64,000 nucleotides of DNA from Paenibacillus polysaccharolyticus (GCF_900102085.1 NZ_FMVM01000019.1:1-64000); one strand, 5' to 3'; counted from the stretch's first letter, positions 8,670 through 18,315 are shown. The notes: generated by a model from the letters alone, not told the origin. Made by a program: numbers and translations.

Positions 8670-9248
8670 ATGACTGGCATAGATCCGGTAGCCCAGAAGC
8701 TTTTATATTCCATTATGCAGTTTAACAAAGGCAAATGGAGACAACATAAACCACATGGGCGCAATCACAACGAAATTATGGTACTCGCTTGCTTGCTTCA
8801 TGGTGCACATCCAGGGGAGCGTATGGATTGGCGGGATAATCCGCCTGATTTCGAGAGCCATCTGAACCAGGAGCATCCGGGTTTAAAAGTGTCCGAAATT
8901 AGCGCATTAATGCGTGTGAAATCACCAACGATTACGCCCGTGATTCGTGGCCTGGAGGATGAAGGGCTGGTTGAGCGGACGATGGACCCCGAGGATCGGC
9001 GGGCGGTGCGGATTACAATTACAGATGCAGGCCGAGCAATTATTCGTGCAGCCCATGAAGAACGAATGACTACCTTCAACAGACTGGTTGAACATTTGGG
9101 CGAAGAGGATAGTTTGCAACTGGCGGAACTGCTCAGCAAGGTGTATACCTTCTTTGATGCACAGGTTTCTGGTCACGATGAAGGACATGAAAACGACAAT
9201 AAAGCACCTGATACAGAAACACCCGAACAAGGAGATGATACGCCATGA
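8670..9248 (+). CDS. MarR-family transcriptional regulator
   Basis: The 192-residue protein has the winged-helix layout of MarR: a DNA-reading segment KVSEISALMRVKSPTITP and a wing segment LVERTMDPEDRRAVRITIT. The ATG at 8670 has AAGGAGG eight bases upstream, which is better than the in-frame ATG at 8634. Its stop overlaps the next gene's start as ATGA, so translation is coupled to two ABC exporter genes. It most likely represses this operon through the palindrome at 8553-8565 and releases on ligand binding. The ligand is unknown. Confidence 0.88.
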   Translation: MTGIDPVAQKLLYSIMQFNKGKWRQHKPHGRNHNEIMVLACLLHGAHPGERMDWRDNPPDFESHLNQEHPGLKVSEISALMRVKSPTITPVIRGLEDEGLVERTMDPEDRRAVRITITDAGRAIIRAAHEERMTTFNRLVEHLGEEDSLQLAELLSKVYTFFDAQVSGHDEGHENDNKAPDTETPEQGDDTP

Positions 9249-10972
9249 TGAAGTTATTTCGCATGTTAAAGCCCTATCGTATTCCGATTATTTTTATTTT
9301 GGCGCTCATCTTTCTGCAAACGATGGCGGAGCTGTACCTGCCAACGTTAATGGCTGATATCGTCAACCTGGGTATCGTCAAAGGTGATGTACCTTATATC
9401 TGGAAAATTGGCGGTTTCATGCTGCTGATTGCCATTGGCGGAACCACATGTTCCATTATCGCGAGTTATCTGTCTTCGCGCACAGCGGGCGGATTTGCCA
9501 AACAGCTACGCAGCCGAGTGTTCCGGCATGTTGAGAATTTCTCGCTGCAGGAATTCGACAAGCTTGGCACAGCTTCACTGATTACGCGTACAACCAATGA
9601 TATTACACAGGTACAGAACGTATTAACGATGATGCTGCGTATGATGATTATGGCTCCGATGATGTGTATCGGGGGGATTTTCATGGCCGTTTCTCAGGAC
9701 GCGAAGCTATCCACCATCTTCCTGGTTGTTCTGCCTGTACTTGCAGGAGCGATCGCCTTAATCGGTTCCAAAGGATTTCCGTTATTCAAGCAAATCCAGA
9801 AAAAGCTGGACCGGCTTAATCTGGTTCTGCGTGAACAGCTGACAGGTATCCGGGTTGTTCGTTCTTTTAACCGTGGCGAGCATGAGCGTGTTCGTTTCAA
9901 TGGGGCAAATACGGAATTAAGAGATGCGTCGATTAAGGTCAATGTCCTGATGGCGACAGTTATGCCGGTGATGATGCTGGTCATGAACTTTTCGATGATT
10001 GCGATTCTGTACTTTGGTGGTCTGCGTATTGATGGCGATCATATGAACATTGGTTCCCTGATTGCCTTTGTACAATATGCGATGCAGATTATGTTCTCAC
10101 TGATTATGGTATCCATGATTTTTGTCATGATTCCAAGAGCATCAGCTTCCGCAGAACGGATTAACGAAGTGCTGGATATGCAGCCTGATCTGTCTGATCC
10201 TGCACAGCCTCGCACAATGAAATTGATGCAAGGAACGATTGAGTTCGACCGTGTCACTTTCCGTTATCCGGGTGCAGAAAATGCTGCGTTGTCCGATATC
10301 TCGTTTACGGCTCGTTCCGGTGAAACGACAGCGATTATCGGCGGAACGGGTTCAGGCAAAACTACATTGCTCAGCCTCATTCCGCGTTTCTATGATGTGA
10401 CCGAAGGTACTGTGCGTGTGAATGGAACCGATGTGCGGGAGCTTAAACAAGAAGAGCTTCGATCCAAAATCGGGTTTGTCCCACAAAAAGCTGTCCTTTT
10501 TACCGGTACGGTTGCAGATAACATTCGGCAAGGTAAGGATGATGCGAGTATGGATGAAGTGATTCATGCGGCACGTACGGCCCAAGCCGAAAACTTCATC
10601 TCCGAGATGAAGGAAGGGTATGACAGCCTGATTGCACAAGGCGGGAATAATGTGTCAGGTGGACAGAAACAACGTTTGTCCATTGCACGCGCACTCGTTC
10701 GCCGTCCTGAAATTTATATTTTCGATGACAGTTTCTCGGCCCTGGATTTTAAAACGGATGCCAAACTTCGTGCTGCGCTCAAATCGGAAACGACGGAAGC
10801 GGCTGTGCTGATCGTAGCTCAGCGGGTAAGCACGGTAATGGATGCAGACCGTATTCTCGTCATGGATGAGGGCAAAATTGTCGGTTCGGGAACACATAAA
10901 GAGCTGCTGGAGAACAATGAAGTCTATCGTGAGATTGTATCCTCCCAGCTGACTGAGGAGGAGATCGCATGA
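9245..10972 (+). CDS. ABC exporter half-transporter, subunit with degenerate Walker B (BmrC/YfiB-like)
   Basis: At 575 residues, this is a fused membrane domain (six helices, about residues 15-300) and nucleotide-binding domain (about 335-570). The Walker A is IGGTGSGKTT and the signature is VSGGQKQR. The Walker B reads IFDDSFSALD, with Asp where the catalytic Glu normally stands. That substitution marks the non-catalytic partner of heterodimeric drug or lipid exporters such as BmrC-BmrD. The start overlaps marR by four bases and the end overlaps the next subunit by four bases. The exported substrate is unknown; multidrug export is the usual family role. Confidence 0.9.
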   Translation: MMKLFRMLKPYRIPIIFILALIFLQTMAELYLPTLMADIVNLGIVKGDVPYIWKIGGFMLLIAIGGTTCSIIASYLSSRTAGGFAKQLRSRVFRHVENFSLQEFDKLGTASLITRTTNDITQVQNVLTMMLRMMIMAPMMCIGGIFMAVSQDAKLSTIFLVVLPVLAGAIALIGSKGFPLFKQIQKKLDRLNLVLREQLTGIRVVRSFNRGEHERVRFNGANTELRDASIKVNVLMATVMPVMMLVMNFSMIAILYFGGLRIDGDHMNIGSLIAFVQYAMQIMFSLIMVSMIFVMIPRASASAERINEVLDMQPDLSDPAQPRTMKLMQGTIEFDRVTFRYPGAENAALSDISFTARSGETTAIIGGTGSGKTTLLSLIPRFYDVTEGTVRVNGTDVRELKQEELRSKIGFVPQKAVLFTGTVADNIRQGKDDASMDEVIHAARTAQAENFISEMKEGYDSLIAQGGNNVSGGQKQRLSIARALVRRPEIYIFDDSFSALDFKTDAKLRAALKSETTEAAVLIVAQRVSTVMDADRILVMDEGKIVGSGTHKELLENNEVYREIVSSQLTEEEIA

Positions 10973-12858
10973 GTGAACGTACAGCACAGCACAAAGCATC
11001 CAGTGCTCCACGCGGACCCGGACCGGGTCATCCTGGCGGCGGAATGGGTATGCGGCCTCCAGCCGAGAAAGCGAAGGATTTCAAAGGCACACTGCGCCGC
11101 CTGGTTCAGTATCTCCGACCACACAGCTCTCGTCTGATCTTTGTTTTGATCGCTGCCATTCTAAGTACCGTGTTTGGCATTATTAGTCCGAAGATCATGG
11201 CTGAGGGTACAGATATTCTTGCTCATGGAGCCATTGCGATTATGCAGGGTGTGCAGGGAGCCGGGATTGATTTCCCAGCCCTGATGCGAGTATTGTACCT
11301 GTTGCTTGGACTTTATCTGCTTAGTGCTGCTTTTGCGTATGTACAGCAATATCTGATGGCGGGTGTAGCTCAGCGGGTCGTCTATGATATGCGCGAGCAG
11401 ATCAGTGCCAAGGTTGGACGTTTGCCGCTGAAATATTTTGATTCCCGTACACATGGTGAGACGCTAAGCCGCGCAACCAATGACGTGGACAATATCAGTA
11501 ACACGCTGCAGCAAAGTTTGGCCCAGTTTATTACGTCCGTGGTGACGATTGTGGGTGTCATCATTATGATGCTGACGATCAGTCCATGGATGACGCTGAT
11601 CACGATTTTGACTTTACCGCTTAGTGTCGTGGTCGTTATGCTGGTGGCCTCCCGTTCGCAGAAACATTTTGCGGGACAGCAGAAATCGCTCGGTGAACTG
11701 AATGGTCATGTAGAAGAAATGTATACCGGACACAAGGTGGTCAAAGCCTTTGGACGTGAGGAACAATCTGTACAGCAATTCGAGAAAGTGAATGAAGAAC
11801 TGTATGCATCGGGCTGGAAAGCCCAGTTTATTTCAGGGATTATTATGCCCTTGATGAACTTTGTCGGGAATCTGGGATATGTACTGATCTGTGTGGTCGG
11901 CGGGATTTTTGTTACACGGGGTTCCATCTCCATCGGGGATATTCTGGCCTTTACGCAATATTCGCGGCAATTCACACAGCCGATTAACCAAATTGCCAAC
12001 ATCTCCAACATTATTCAGTCAACGATTGCTTCGGCAGAGCGTGTGTTTGAACTGCTGGACGAGGAAGAGGAAGTTCCTGAGTCGAAACAACCTGCAACGT
12101 TGCGTTACCCGACAGGGGCTGTAGCTTTTGAGGCGGTGGATTTTGGCTATAAAGAAGATGAACTGCTCATTCGCAATATGAATATTAATGTGGCACCAGG
12201 TCAGACTGTAGCTATTGTTGGACCGACAGGTGCCGGGAAAACAACACTGATTAACTTGCTTATGCGGTTCTATGAACTCCAGAGTGGCCGGATTACCATT
12301 GATGGCATTAACATTAAAGACATGTCCCGTGGTAATCTGCGCGGTCTGTTCGGTATGGTGCTTCAGGATACGTGGCTGTTTAACGGTACAATCCGGGATA
12401 ATATTGCGTATGGACGGGAAGGCGCAACGGAAGAGGAAGTGGTTAAAGCCGCTGTAGCTGCCCATGCTGATCATTTCATTCGCACACTGCCGGACGGTTA
12501 CGATACGATTTTGAATGAAGAGGCGTCCAATATCTCTCAAGGTCAGAAACAACTGCTGACGATTGCGAGAGCGATTCTGGCGAACCCGTCCATCCTGATT
12601 TTGGATGAAGCAACCAGTAGCGTTGATACACGGACCGAGGTCTTTATCCAGAAAGCGATGAATGAGCTGATGCAAGACCGTACAAGTTTTGTTATCGCTC
12701 ACCGTTTGTCTACCATTCGTGGTGCCGATCTCATTCTGGTCATGGATCATGGTAACGTGATTGAGCAGGGCAATCATGAGGAACTGATGGCGAAGCAGGG
12801 CTTCTATGCGGATCTGTATAACAGTCAGTTTACGGAGCAGCAGCCGCAGGCGATCTAA
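10969..12858 (+). CDS. ABC exporter half-transporter, catalytic subunit (BmrD/YfiC-like)
   Basis: The 629-residue partner has a Gly/Pro-rich cytoplasmic leader (about residues 1-40), six membrane helices and a nucleotide-binding domain. Walker A is VGPTGAGKTT and Walker B is ILDEATSSVD with the catalytic Glu. The signature motif is altered to ISQGQKQ instead of LSGGQ. Together with the first subunit this gives one active and one degenerate ATP site, as known for heterodimeric exporters. It begins within the previous stop codon and is the last gene of the operon. Confidence 0.9.
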   Translation: MSERTAQHKASSAPRGPGPGHPGGGMGMRPPAEKAKDFKGTLRRLVQYLRPHSSRLIFVLIAAILSTVFGIISPKIMAEGTDILAHGAIAIMQGVQGAGIDFPALMRVLYLLLGLYLLSAAFAYVQQYLMAGVAQRVVYDMREQISAKVGRLPLKYFDSRTHGETLSRATNDVDNISNTLQQSLAQFITSVVTIVGVIIMMLTISPWMTLITILTLPLSVVVVMLVASRSQKHFAGQQKSLGELNGHVEEMYTGHKVVKAFGREEQSVQQFEKVNEELYASGWKAQFISGIIMPLMNFVGNLGYVLICVVGGIFVTRGSISIGDILAFTQYSRQFTQPINQIANISNIIQSTIASAERVFELLDEEEEVPESKQPATLRYPTGAVAFEAVDFGYKEDELLIRNMNINVAPGQTVAIVGPTGAGKTTLINLLMRFYELQSGRITIDGINIKDMSRGNLRGLFGMVLQDTWLFNGTIRDNIAYGREGATEEEVVKAAVAAHADHFIRTLPDGYDTILNEEASNISQGQKQLLTIARAILANPSILILDEATSSVDTRTEVFIQKAMNELMQDRTSFVIAHRLSTIRGADLILVMDHGNVIEQGNHEELMAKQGFYADLYNSQFTEQQPQAI

Positions 12859-12956
12859 CGGACTGGACTAGATATCTATCAGAGCTGTCAGACCCGTCAG
12901 ACCCGTCAGGAACATCTAGAACCATAGTTTATTGGAAAAATAGAACCTCCACCACG

Positions 12957-13037
12957 GTGCTCTTCGCACCTCTGGTGTAACATAAACCCAAACAAACGGG
13001 ACGTCGCAGTTATTGAACTGCTTCGTCCCGTTTGTGT
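12957..13037. terminator. Hairpins between converging genes
   Basis: GGTGC and GCACC close a TCTTC loop at 12957-12971. A second, stronger hairpin pairs ACAAACGGGACG (12992-13003) with CGTCCCGTTTGT (13024-13035). The T run is weak, but the position between the ABC operon and the converging gene favours a shared terminator. Confidence 0.6.
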
Positions 13038-13143
13038 TATTTACTGCTATGCCACAACGTTTTCCTGCGGATAGATGTTGTGCCTTGTCCCGCCAGCCAT
13101 GTTCGCTTGCAGATATGCAATGTATGGAAGACAATTTAACGTA

Positions 13144-13812
13144 CTATTTAAGCCTTGGTCTCCACAGGAAACCCTTCTTACCTTCACTGGTGCTCTGATG
13201 GTCCTGTTTGATTTCCTCTTCCTCTTCCTCTTTCGTATCAGCATGCTGCTTTGTTTCATGTTCGGCTATATCCTGCAAGTTTTCCTCAAGGTGATGGCGG
13301 GTAGCTTCCTCCAGTGATGCCGTTGCCGGTTCACCAGGCAGGCCTTCGCGCTGTTCAATCATACGTTTAACCACTTCATAACAGTCGTCGATGTGTTTGT
13401 TGCCCACATACCGCATGGCAGTGAAGCTGAGAGCGGCGGCGAGACCTTGCCCCGCAAACGGAACAAACTTGGCGACCGATTTCGTCGCTACTCGTACACC
13501 CACCCGTTTGAGCACCTGAACGACTAATTCCTTCGTGACCATGCGGCCGATGATTTTACTCCCGATCGACATCACAAATCCGTAAATCATGGACTTCGTC
13601 TCAGGGTCCATGCCGTCGAGCTGTTTTTGAGATAATCCGAATTTATTGTTAATGGCAGGTAACAGCTGCATCAGCATGCCCACATCAGCGATGACATCTG
13701 TACCGGGAAGAGGTACGAGTGTGGAGCCAGCAGAAGCGGTTGCTCTTTTGCGAACCATCGTACGGCATTCCTTGCGAACTTGCTCTAATTGCTCCATTGT
13801 AGCTGGAATCAT
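13144..13812 (-). CDS. EcsC/DUF697-like protein, function unknown
   Basis: The product (222 residues from ATG 13812) has a Gly/Ala-rich amphipathic core with PLPGTDVIADVGMLMQLL and a PFAGQGLAAALSF stretch, reminiscent of EcsC or DUF697 proteins that associate with membranes. An acidic, His-containing tail (about 190-215) ends in a short basic piece. The start at 13812 is chosen because GGAGG lies eight bases upstream; the in-frame ATG at 13827 has no ribosome-binding site. I cannot assign a function. Confidence 0.65.
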   Translation of the reverse strand: MIPATMEQLEQVRKECRTMVRKRATASAGSTLVPLPGTDVIADVGMLMQLLPAINNKFGLSQKQLDGMDPETKSMIYGFVMSIGSKIIGRMVTKELVVQVLKRVGVRVATKSVAKFVPFAGQGLAAALSFTAMRYVGNKHIDDCYEVVKRMIEQREGLPGEPATASLEEATRHHLEENLQDIAEHETKQHADTKEEEEEEIKQDHQSTSEGKKGFLWRPRLK

Positions 13813-14283
13813 AGGGAATTCCTCCATTCGTGTATAGTGTACATATAACCGTTTTGAAGCGAATTGAATGGGTTGCTCCCGCGAAGTTGTTGCTTATATC
13901 TCATAGGTTGCGGAGGAACCTTTTTTCTCATGCATACATCCGGTTAAAGCAGGTAATGGCTATAAGACCGGAGATGCGAGACCATGATAATAAATGATGG
14001 TAATCATGTGGCTTCAGACAGAACAGAAGCTTTATTTTTATAGAATAATAACATACAACTCACGTTGCCAAAAATGAATGAAAGTAGCTTGTCCTGTACA
14101 GCTATCTGGTATTACGCATGAACAACAAAAACGATGCATATTCCGTCTGTCGCTTCTTCATATGAAGTTTCACCTTCACAACCACGGTTCGCATGTCACG
14201 ATCATGCGCTGAGCCATGGTTTTGTTTATTACTTCAACCTTTTTGGGTAAAGGGAAACAAGCATTGGAATGGAGGAAAGCAGC
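13813..14283. other. Intergenic region, no gene seen
   Basis: About 470 bp between divergent genes. It must hold both promoters, but I could not fix convincing -35/-10 pairs. A loose inverted repeat (CATGAT / ATCATG near 13981-14010) is the only structure noticed. Confidence 0.4.
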
Positions 14284-15180
14284 ATGGAATGGAATAAAGC
14301 CTTGTTAATACATCATCTTCATGCAGGGAAAGCCAATCGGGAGAATACATTAGGTGTGGTCACAGGCGTACTTGCTCCAGCCATTCATGAATTGGTCGTG
14401 GTTCGGACGGATGAACCGGGTGAAGGAGAGAAGCTGTGCCGGGAGCGCGGAGAAGAGTTCGATGTGGTGTTTATTCTAGGCGGCGATGGTACGGTGCATG
14501 AGTGTGTAAACGGGCTGGCATCCTTGCAAAATCCTCCACAGATCGGCGTACTTCCAGGCGGTACATGTAACGATTTTGCACGATCACTTGGGATTTCCCC
14601 GGATGCGGAGACAGCAGCACAAGAGATGCTGTCAGGCCGAGTTATCTCGGTGGATGTGGGACGAGCAAATGATCGGGTGTTTACGAACTTTTTCGGAATA
14701 GGGCTCATCAGTGAGGCTTCACAGAACATTAACGAGAATTTAAAAGGGGCGCTCGGCAAAGTCAGTTATTTCATCAGCACACTCCAGACGATAACCCGTT
14801 CCGAGCCATTTCAGTATGAGCTTGAGATCGATGGAGAGCGGACAACAGGCGAAGCGGTAATGATCTACGCGGCGAATGGACGTTTTCTGGGCACGAATGC
14901 GTTACCGTTTGCTCCGGATGCGTTGCAGGATGGCAAGCTGGATGTGCTTATTATTCATGAGACAGGCATTCCACTTCTGCGTGAGGTGCTTTCACATAAG
15001 CCAGAGGGAGAATGGCAACCGCGGAATGAGAGTATTTCCTACTTCAAGGCGTCGACGTTGAAAATAAAAACAGATGCACCGATGCCGGCCGATACGGATG
15101 GCGAATTGTACATGGAGACACCCGCCGAGCTGTCGGTGCTGGCGGGTCATCTGCATTTCCTGACCGGGGCGGAGAAATAA
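14284..15180 (+). CDS. Diacylglycerol/lipid kinase family protein (DagK/YegS/BmrU type)
   Basis: The 298-residue enzyme carries the lipid-kinase ATP motif GGDGTVHE (about residues 69-76) and the conserved PGGTCNDFAR segment (about 97-106). These are the signature of the DAGK catalytic domain that phosphorylates lipids such as diacylglycerol or undecaprenol-like substrates. The ATG at 14284 is preferred over 14269 because GGAGGA lies seven bases upstream. It stands alone and ends at a terminator. The exact lipid substrate is not shown. Confidence 0.85.
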   Translation: MEWNKALLIHHLHAGKANRENTLGVVTGVLAPAIHELVVVRTDEPGEGEKLCRERGEEFDVVFILGGDGTVHECVNGLASLQNPPQIGVLPGGTCNDFARSLGISPDAETAAQEMLSGRVISVDVGRANDRVFTNFFGIGLISEASQNINENLKGALGKVSYFISTLQTITRSEPFQYELEIDGERTTGEAVMIYAANGRFLGTNALPFAPDALQDGKLDVLIIHETGIPLLREVLSHKPEGEWQPRNESISYFKASTLKIKTDAPMPADTDGELYMETPAELSVLAGHLHFLTGAEK

Positions 15181-15200
15181 CCTCCCCGGTTTTTGTATTT
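15163..15200 (+). terminator. Terminator of the lipid kinase gene
   Basis: ACCGGGG (15163-15169) pairs with CCCCGGT (15184-15190), followed by T5. The stem overlaps the stop codon region. Confidence 0.75.
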
Positions 15201-15215
15201 TTTGCGTGAACTCTA

Positions 15216-15797
15216 TCATTTGTCTATTTTCAGATGTTTCTCCCGGAATTCATGCTCAAGAATGCTCATCAGAATGGCATCATGATACTGATGATTGTAG
15301 TACAACATGTCCCGCTTCACGCCTTCACGCTGGAAGCCGAGCTTCTCATACGTATGAATGGCGCGTTCGTTAAACGCAAAGACATCCAGTTCGATCCGAT
15401 GCAGATTGGCAATGCCGAAGCCGTAGTCCAGCATAAGTAGCAAGGCTTCACTACCATATCCCTTGCCTTGGTGAGCTGGCTGATCAATGGCGATGCGAAT
15501 ATGTGCACTGCGATTTTTGGCATGCATGTCCATCAGGGCGACATCGCCGATGATTTCGTCTGTGTTTTGTAATGCAATAAGCAGGTTCAAGCGTGAGTCG
15601 TCTTGAGCTAAACTCTCTACATACTTTTCAACCTGAGAACGGATAAAGCTCGCTTGAGTTCCTGTTTGTTTACGCATTTCGGGCTCAAACAGGCTTGGAT
15701 AATAAGCATCGACATCGGTGATATCGAATGGGCGCAGGTAAATGCGTTCAGTCTGCATGAGTTTGGCGATGCGATTTGTAGATGTAGGGTGTGACAT
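15216..15797 (-). CDS. GNAT-family N-acetyltransferase, RimJ/RimL-like
   Basis: The 193-residue protein has the GNAT fold. It begins with TERIYLRPFDITD, carries the acetyl-CoA loop QPAHQGKGYGSEAL, and has the late motif NERAIHTYEKLGFQREGVKRD. It resembles acetylases of ribosomal-protein N-termini, amino acids or antibiotics, but the acceptor is unknown. AGGAGG lies eleven bases before the ATG at 15797. It is divergent from the MocR-type regulator gene and shares its 180-bp control region, so it may be a target of that regulator. Confidence 0.85.
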   Translation of the reverse strand: MSHPTSTNRIAKLMQTERIYLRPFDITDVDAYYPSLFEPEMRKQTGTQASFIRSQVEKYVESLAQDDSRLNLLIALQNTDEIIGDVALMDMHAKNRSAHIRIAIDQPAHQGKGYGSEALLLMLDYGFGIANLHRIELDVFAFNERAIHTYEKLGFQREGVKRDMLYYNHQYHDAILMSILEHEFREKHLKIDK

Positions 15798-15916
15798 AGT
15801 TTTGTTTTCCTCCTGATCTATTCAAGCAAACTTGTGGGGCCTGTAAGGCATCTAGCGTGTTGTTTCGCCTGAATATTGTTTTTAAGTCCTTGCTTCTGAC
15901 ATGAGTATATCCCAAT

Positions 15917-15940
15917 ACTGTATACTTCCAAATATACAGT
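15917..15940. promoter_or_regulatory. Inverted repeat in the GNAT / MocR divergent region
   Basis: ACTGTATA (15917-15924) and TATACAGT (15933-15940) are exact inverted copies with an 8-bp spacer, 39 bp before the regulator start. This is the likely binding site of the GntR-type regulator and would act on both divergent promoters. Confidence 0.6.
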
Positions 15941-15978
15941 TTTAACAAAATGAAAAGGACAGATGGAGTGAGTCAGTT

Positions 15979-17496
15979 ATGATGCAATTACCTAAACTTG
16001 ATGAGCGCGACAGTGTACCCGTCTATATTCAGCTTTCGGATCATATCAAACGGGAGATTTTCCGCGGGGAATTGGTGGAACACAGCCGCCTTCCTTCTGT
16101 ACGAAAATGGGCAGAACTGCTGGGCATAAGCACAACACCAGTGGAAGCGGCATACCAGCAACTTATTGCGGAAGGATACGTATATAGCGAGCCGCGAAGA
16201 GGTTACCGCGTTCGAGCTGTTGTTGAAGGTTATCACGATATGTTACTGGGGAAGTCCGATATACATACGGCAGAAAATGAAAAAGGGGTTAACTATGCCC
16301 GTACAAATAACAAACAGGGTCAGGCAGGTTCTACAGTAGTATCACCAGATTTACTGAGCTTGCGTCCGGTGACGAATGTTACCTATGATTTTCACATGTC
16401 GCATAATGATTTTAGCCTGTTTCCTTATATGAAATGGCAGCAGTACGCAAACCGCGTTTGGCGTGAAGAGTCCAAGGATTTATTGTTTTACGGAAACCCG
16501 CAGGGTGAGTGGGGATTGCGCAACGAGATTGCGGCCTATCTAGGACAATTTAGAGGAGTTCGCTGTACGCCTGGGCAGATTGTGATAGGTGCAGAGCAAC
16601 ATCTGCTCATGTCCTTGCTTACACAGACGATGCTTCGCAAAGGTGGGGTTAGATCAATTGCTGTGGAGAACCCCGGGTATCGCCTGTTACCTGGAACCTT
16701 TCGGAATTATGGATATGAGATTATCCCAATCTCACTGGACAGTGAAGGCATAAATCTGGATGAACTGGATCAGGCAGATGTGTCACTGGCTGGTGTATCC
16801 CCGTCGCATCAGTTTCCCATGGGTATGCCGATGCCCATCAGCCGCAGACTCGCCTTGCTGGACTGGGCGGAACGTTCCGGGGCCTATCTGATTGAGGATG
16901 ATTATGACGGCGAATTCAGATATTCCGGTCGTCCTATTTCTTCGATGCAGGGACTGCGGGAGAACGCACCTGTTATCTACATGGGAGGATTCTCTCAGGT
17001 GCTTGCCCCTGCTTTTTGCGTGCATTACATGGTTCTCCCGAAGGAACTCGTTCCTCATTTTGGCGAGGTTTATCGAGTGGTTCTGTTCGAACAGTCAGCT
17101 TCACGTCTGCATCAGCGGACATTGGAGTTATTCATGCGGGACGGAGAGCTGGGTAAACATATTCGTAAAATGCGCAACCTGTATAAACGCAAACATGACT
17201 TGACTGTGCAGGCCATCCAGCAACATTTCGGTAGTCAACCCGGAATGGAGATTAAGGGTGAACAGGCCGGATTCCATCTGGTATTAAGGCTGATCAACCC
17301 GAATACCGCCAGAAATATGGTGGCTACGGCGTTAGAAGGGGGTATACGTGTGGCCTCGGCGGATTATCTGTGGGCAGAAGGAAGTGCTCCTGCTGACGGC
17401 AAAAGAGAGTTTATCATCGGATTTGCCGGTATTGAAGCAGAGAACATCGAGCCAGGCATTGCCGCGCTGGCGCGTGTATGGGAGACTTTCTGTTGA
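15979..17496 (+). CDS. MocR-type regulator (GntR HTH + aminotransferase-like domain) with the PLP lysine replaced
   Basis: The 505-residue protein has a GntR winged helix (about 13-80, with LPSVRKWAELLGIS) fused to a fold-type I aminotransferase domain (about 130-500), as in PdxR and GabR. PLP-site landmarks are kept, such as VENPGYR, SPSHQFPMG and EDDYDGEFRY. At the lysine that forms the Schiff base, the family motif GTFSK reads GGFSQ, giving Gln340 from CAG at 16996-16998. It may bind PLP without a covalent link, bind another ligand, or not need PLP. It probably regulates itself and the divergent acetyltransferase gene. Confidence 0.88.
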   Translation: MMQLPKLDERDSVPVYIQLSDHIKREIFRGELVEHSRLPSVRKWAELLGISTTPVEAAYQQLIAEGYVYSEPRRGYRVRAVVEGYHDMLLGKSDIHTAENEKGVNYARTNNKQGQAGSTVVSPDLLSLRPVTNVTYDFHMSHNDFSLFPYMKWQQYANRVWREESKDLLFYGNPQGEWGLRNEIAAYLGQFRGVRCTPGQIVIGAEQHLLMSLLTQTMLRKGGVRSIAVENPGYRLLPGTFRNYGYEIIPISLDSEGINLDELDQADVSLAGVSPSHQFPMGMPMPISRRLALLDWAERSGAYLIEDDYDGEFRYSGRPISSMQGLRENAPVIYMGGFSQVLAPAFCVHYMVLPKELVPHFGEVYRVVLFEQSASRLHQRTLELFMRDGELGKHIRKMRNLYKRKHDLTVQAIQQHFGSQPGMEIKGEQAGFHLVLRLINPNTARNMVATALEGGIRVASADYLWAEGSAPADGKREFIIGFAGIEAENIEPGIAALARVWETFC

Positions 17497-17619
17497 TTTA
17501 AGTCAAGGTTACTCTAGCCAAATTCGGCCGATTTAACGATCATTGAAACCTTACTCAATGTTCTCCAGATGCGCACATGGAATAGTAGAGGGTAAGTTGT
17601 GTTTACACGTCTACTCATC

Positions 17620-18258
17620 CTATGGATGTTTAACTGCTCCGTTCAAAAAGAGTCCGACGAGTTCCTCGGCCAGTTCGGCAATCGTATCGTGCATACGGCG
17701 TACATCTTCACGGTTGGCTAACATCAACAGGGACGTGAAGGCCTGAGCAAGCAACAAGGGGTTGGCTTCTCTCAAATACCCGTTGTCCATCTCACGCTGG
17801 AAATGTGTAGCGAGAACTTCGAAGATACGATGTTCTGCATCCCGAATCTGAGCAAACTGGTCGGCATTCAGATACGTTTCGGCTTCACGCATCATCGTTT
17901 CCGTATCCACATGAGACTGTTGCATCTTGGCAGCTGCCACGTTGACCAGCCGTTCGTACAACGTGCCGGGTTCTTCAAGCCGCAGTGTTGTCTGCTGCAT
18001 GCCCATCGCCATCATACGGGTAATGGCTATGGTGAACAGTTCCGGTTTGCTCGAAAAATGATAATAGATCGATGCTTTGGTCACCTGACATAACGAAGCG
18101 ATCTGCTGAAGGGAAACGGCTTCGTATCCGTATTCCATAAACAGCCGTGAGGCTGTCATTAGGATGTTATTGTAGGCGGAAGCTTGATCTGTACCTGTTT
18201 TGGGTCTGCCTGGAGCACGCGCCGGGCGTGCTTCTTTTCTTGGTTTTTTGTTCATCAT
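17620..18258 (-). CDS. TetR-family transcriptional regulator
   Basis: About 212 residues. After a basic Pro/Arg-rich leader comes a TetR helix-turn-helix: ILMTASRLFMEYGYEAVS, then LQQIASLCQVTKASIYYHF. The C-terminal helical part should sense a ligand. The start at 18258 (or the adjacent ATG at 18255) follows a GAGGT site; the ATG at 18270 is less likely. It is divergent from an MMPL exporter gene, the usual arrangement for a repressor of a neighbouring efflux gene. Confidence 0.87.
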   Translation of the reverse strand: MMNKKPRKEARPARAPGRPKTGTDQASAYNNILMTASRLFMEYGYEAVSLQQIASLCQVTKASIYYHFSSKPELFTIAITRMMAMGMQQTTLRLEEPGTLYERLVNVAAAKMQQSHVDTETMMREAETYLNADQFAQIRDAEHRIFEVLATHFQREMDNGYLREANPLLLAQAFTSLLMLANREDVRRMHDTIAELAEELVGLFLNGAVKHP

Positions 18259-18315
18259 ACTCGACCTCATTTACGGATAAAATAACGTATTGTGACTTTT
18301 CAAAAAATTAGGGAT

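Noticed and set aside
12019..12777. Long open frame antisense to the second ABC subunit
   Set aside because: It is a shadow of conserved ABC sequence and has no start signal.
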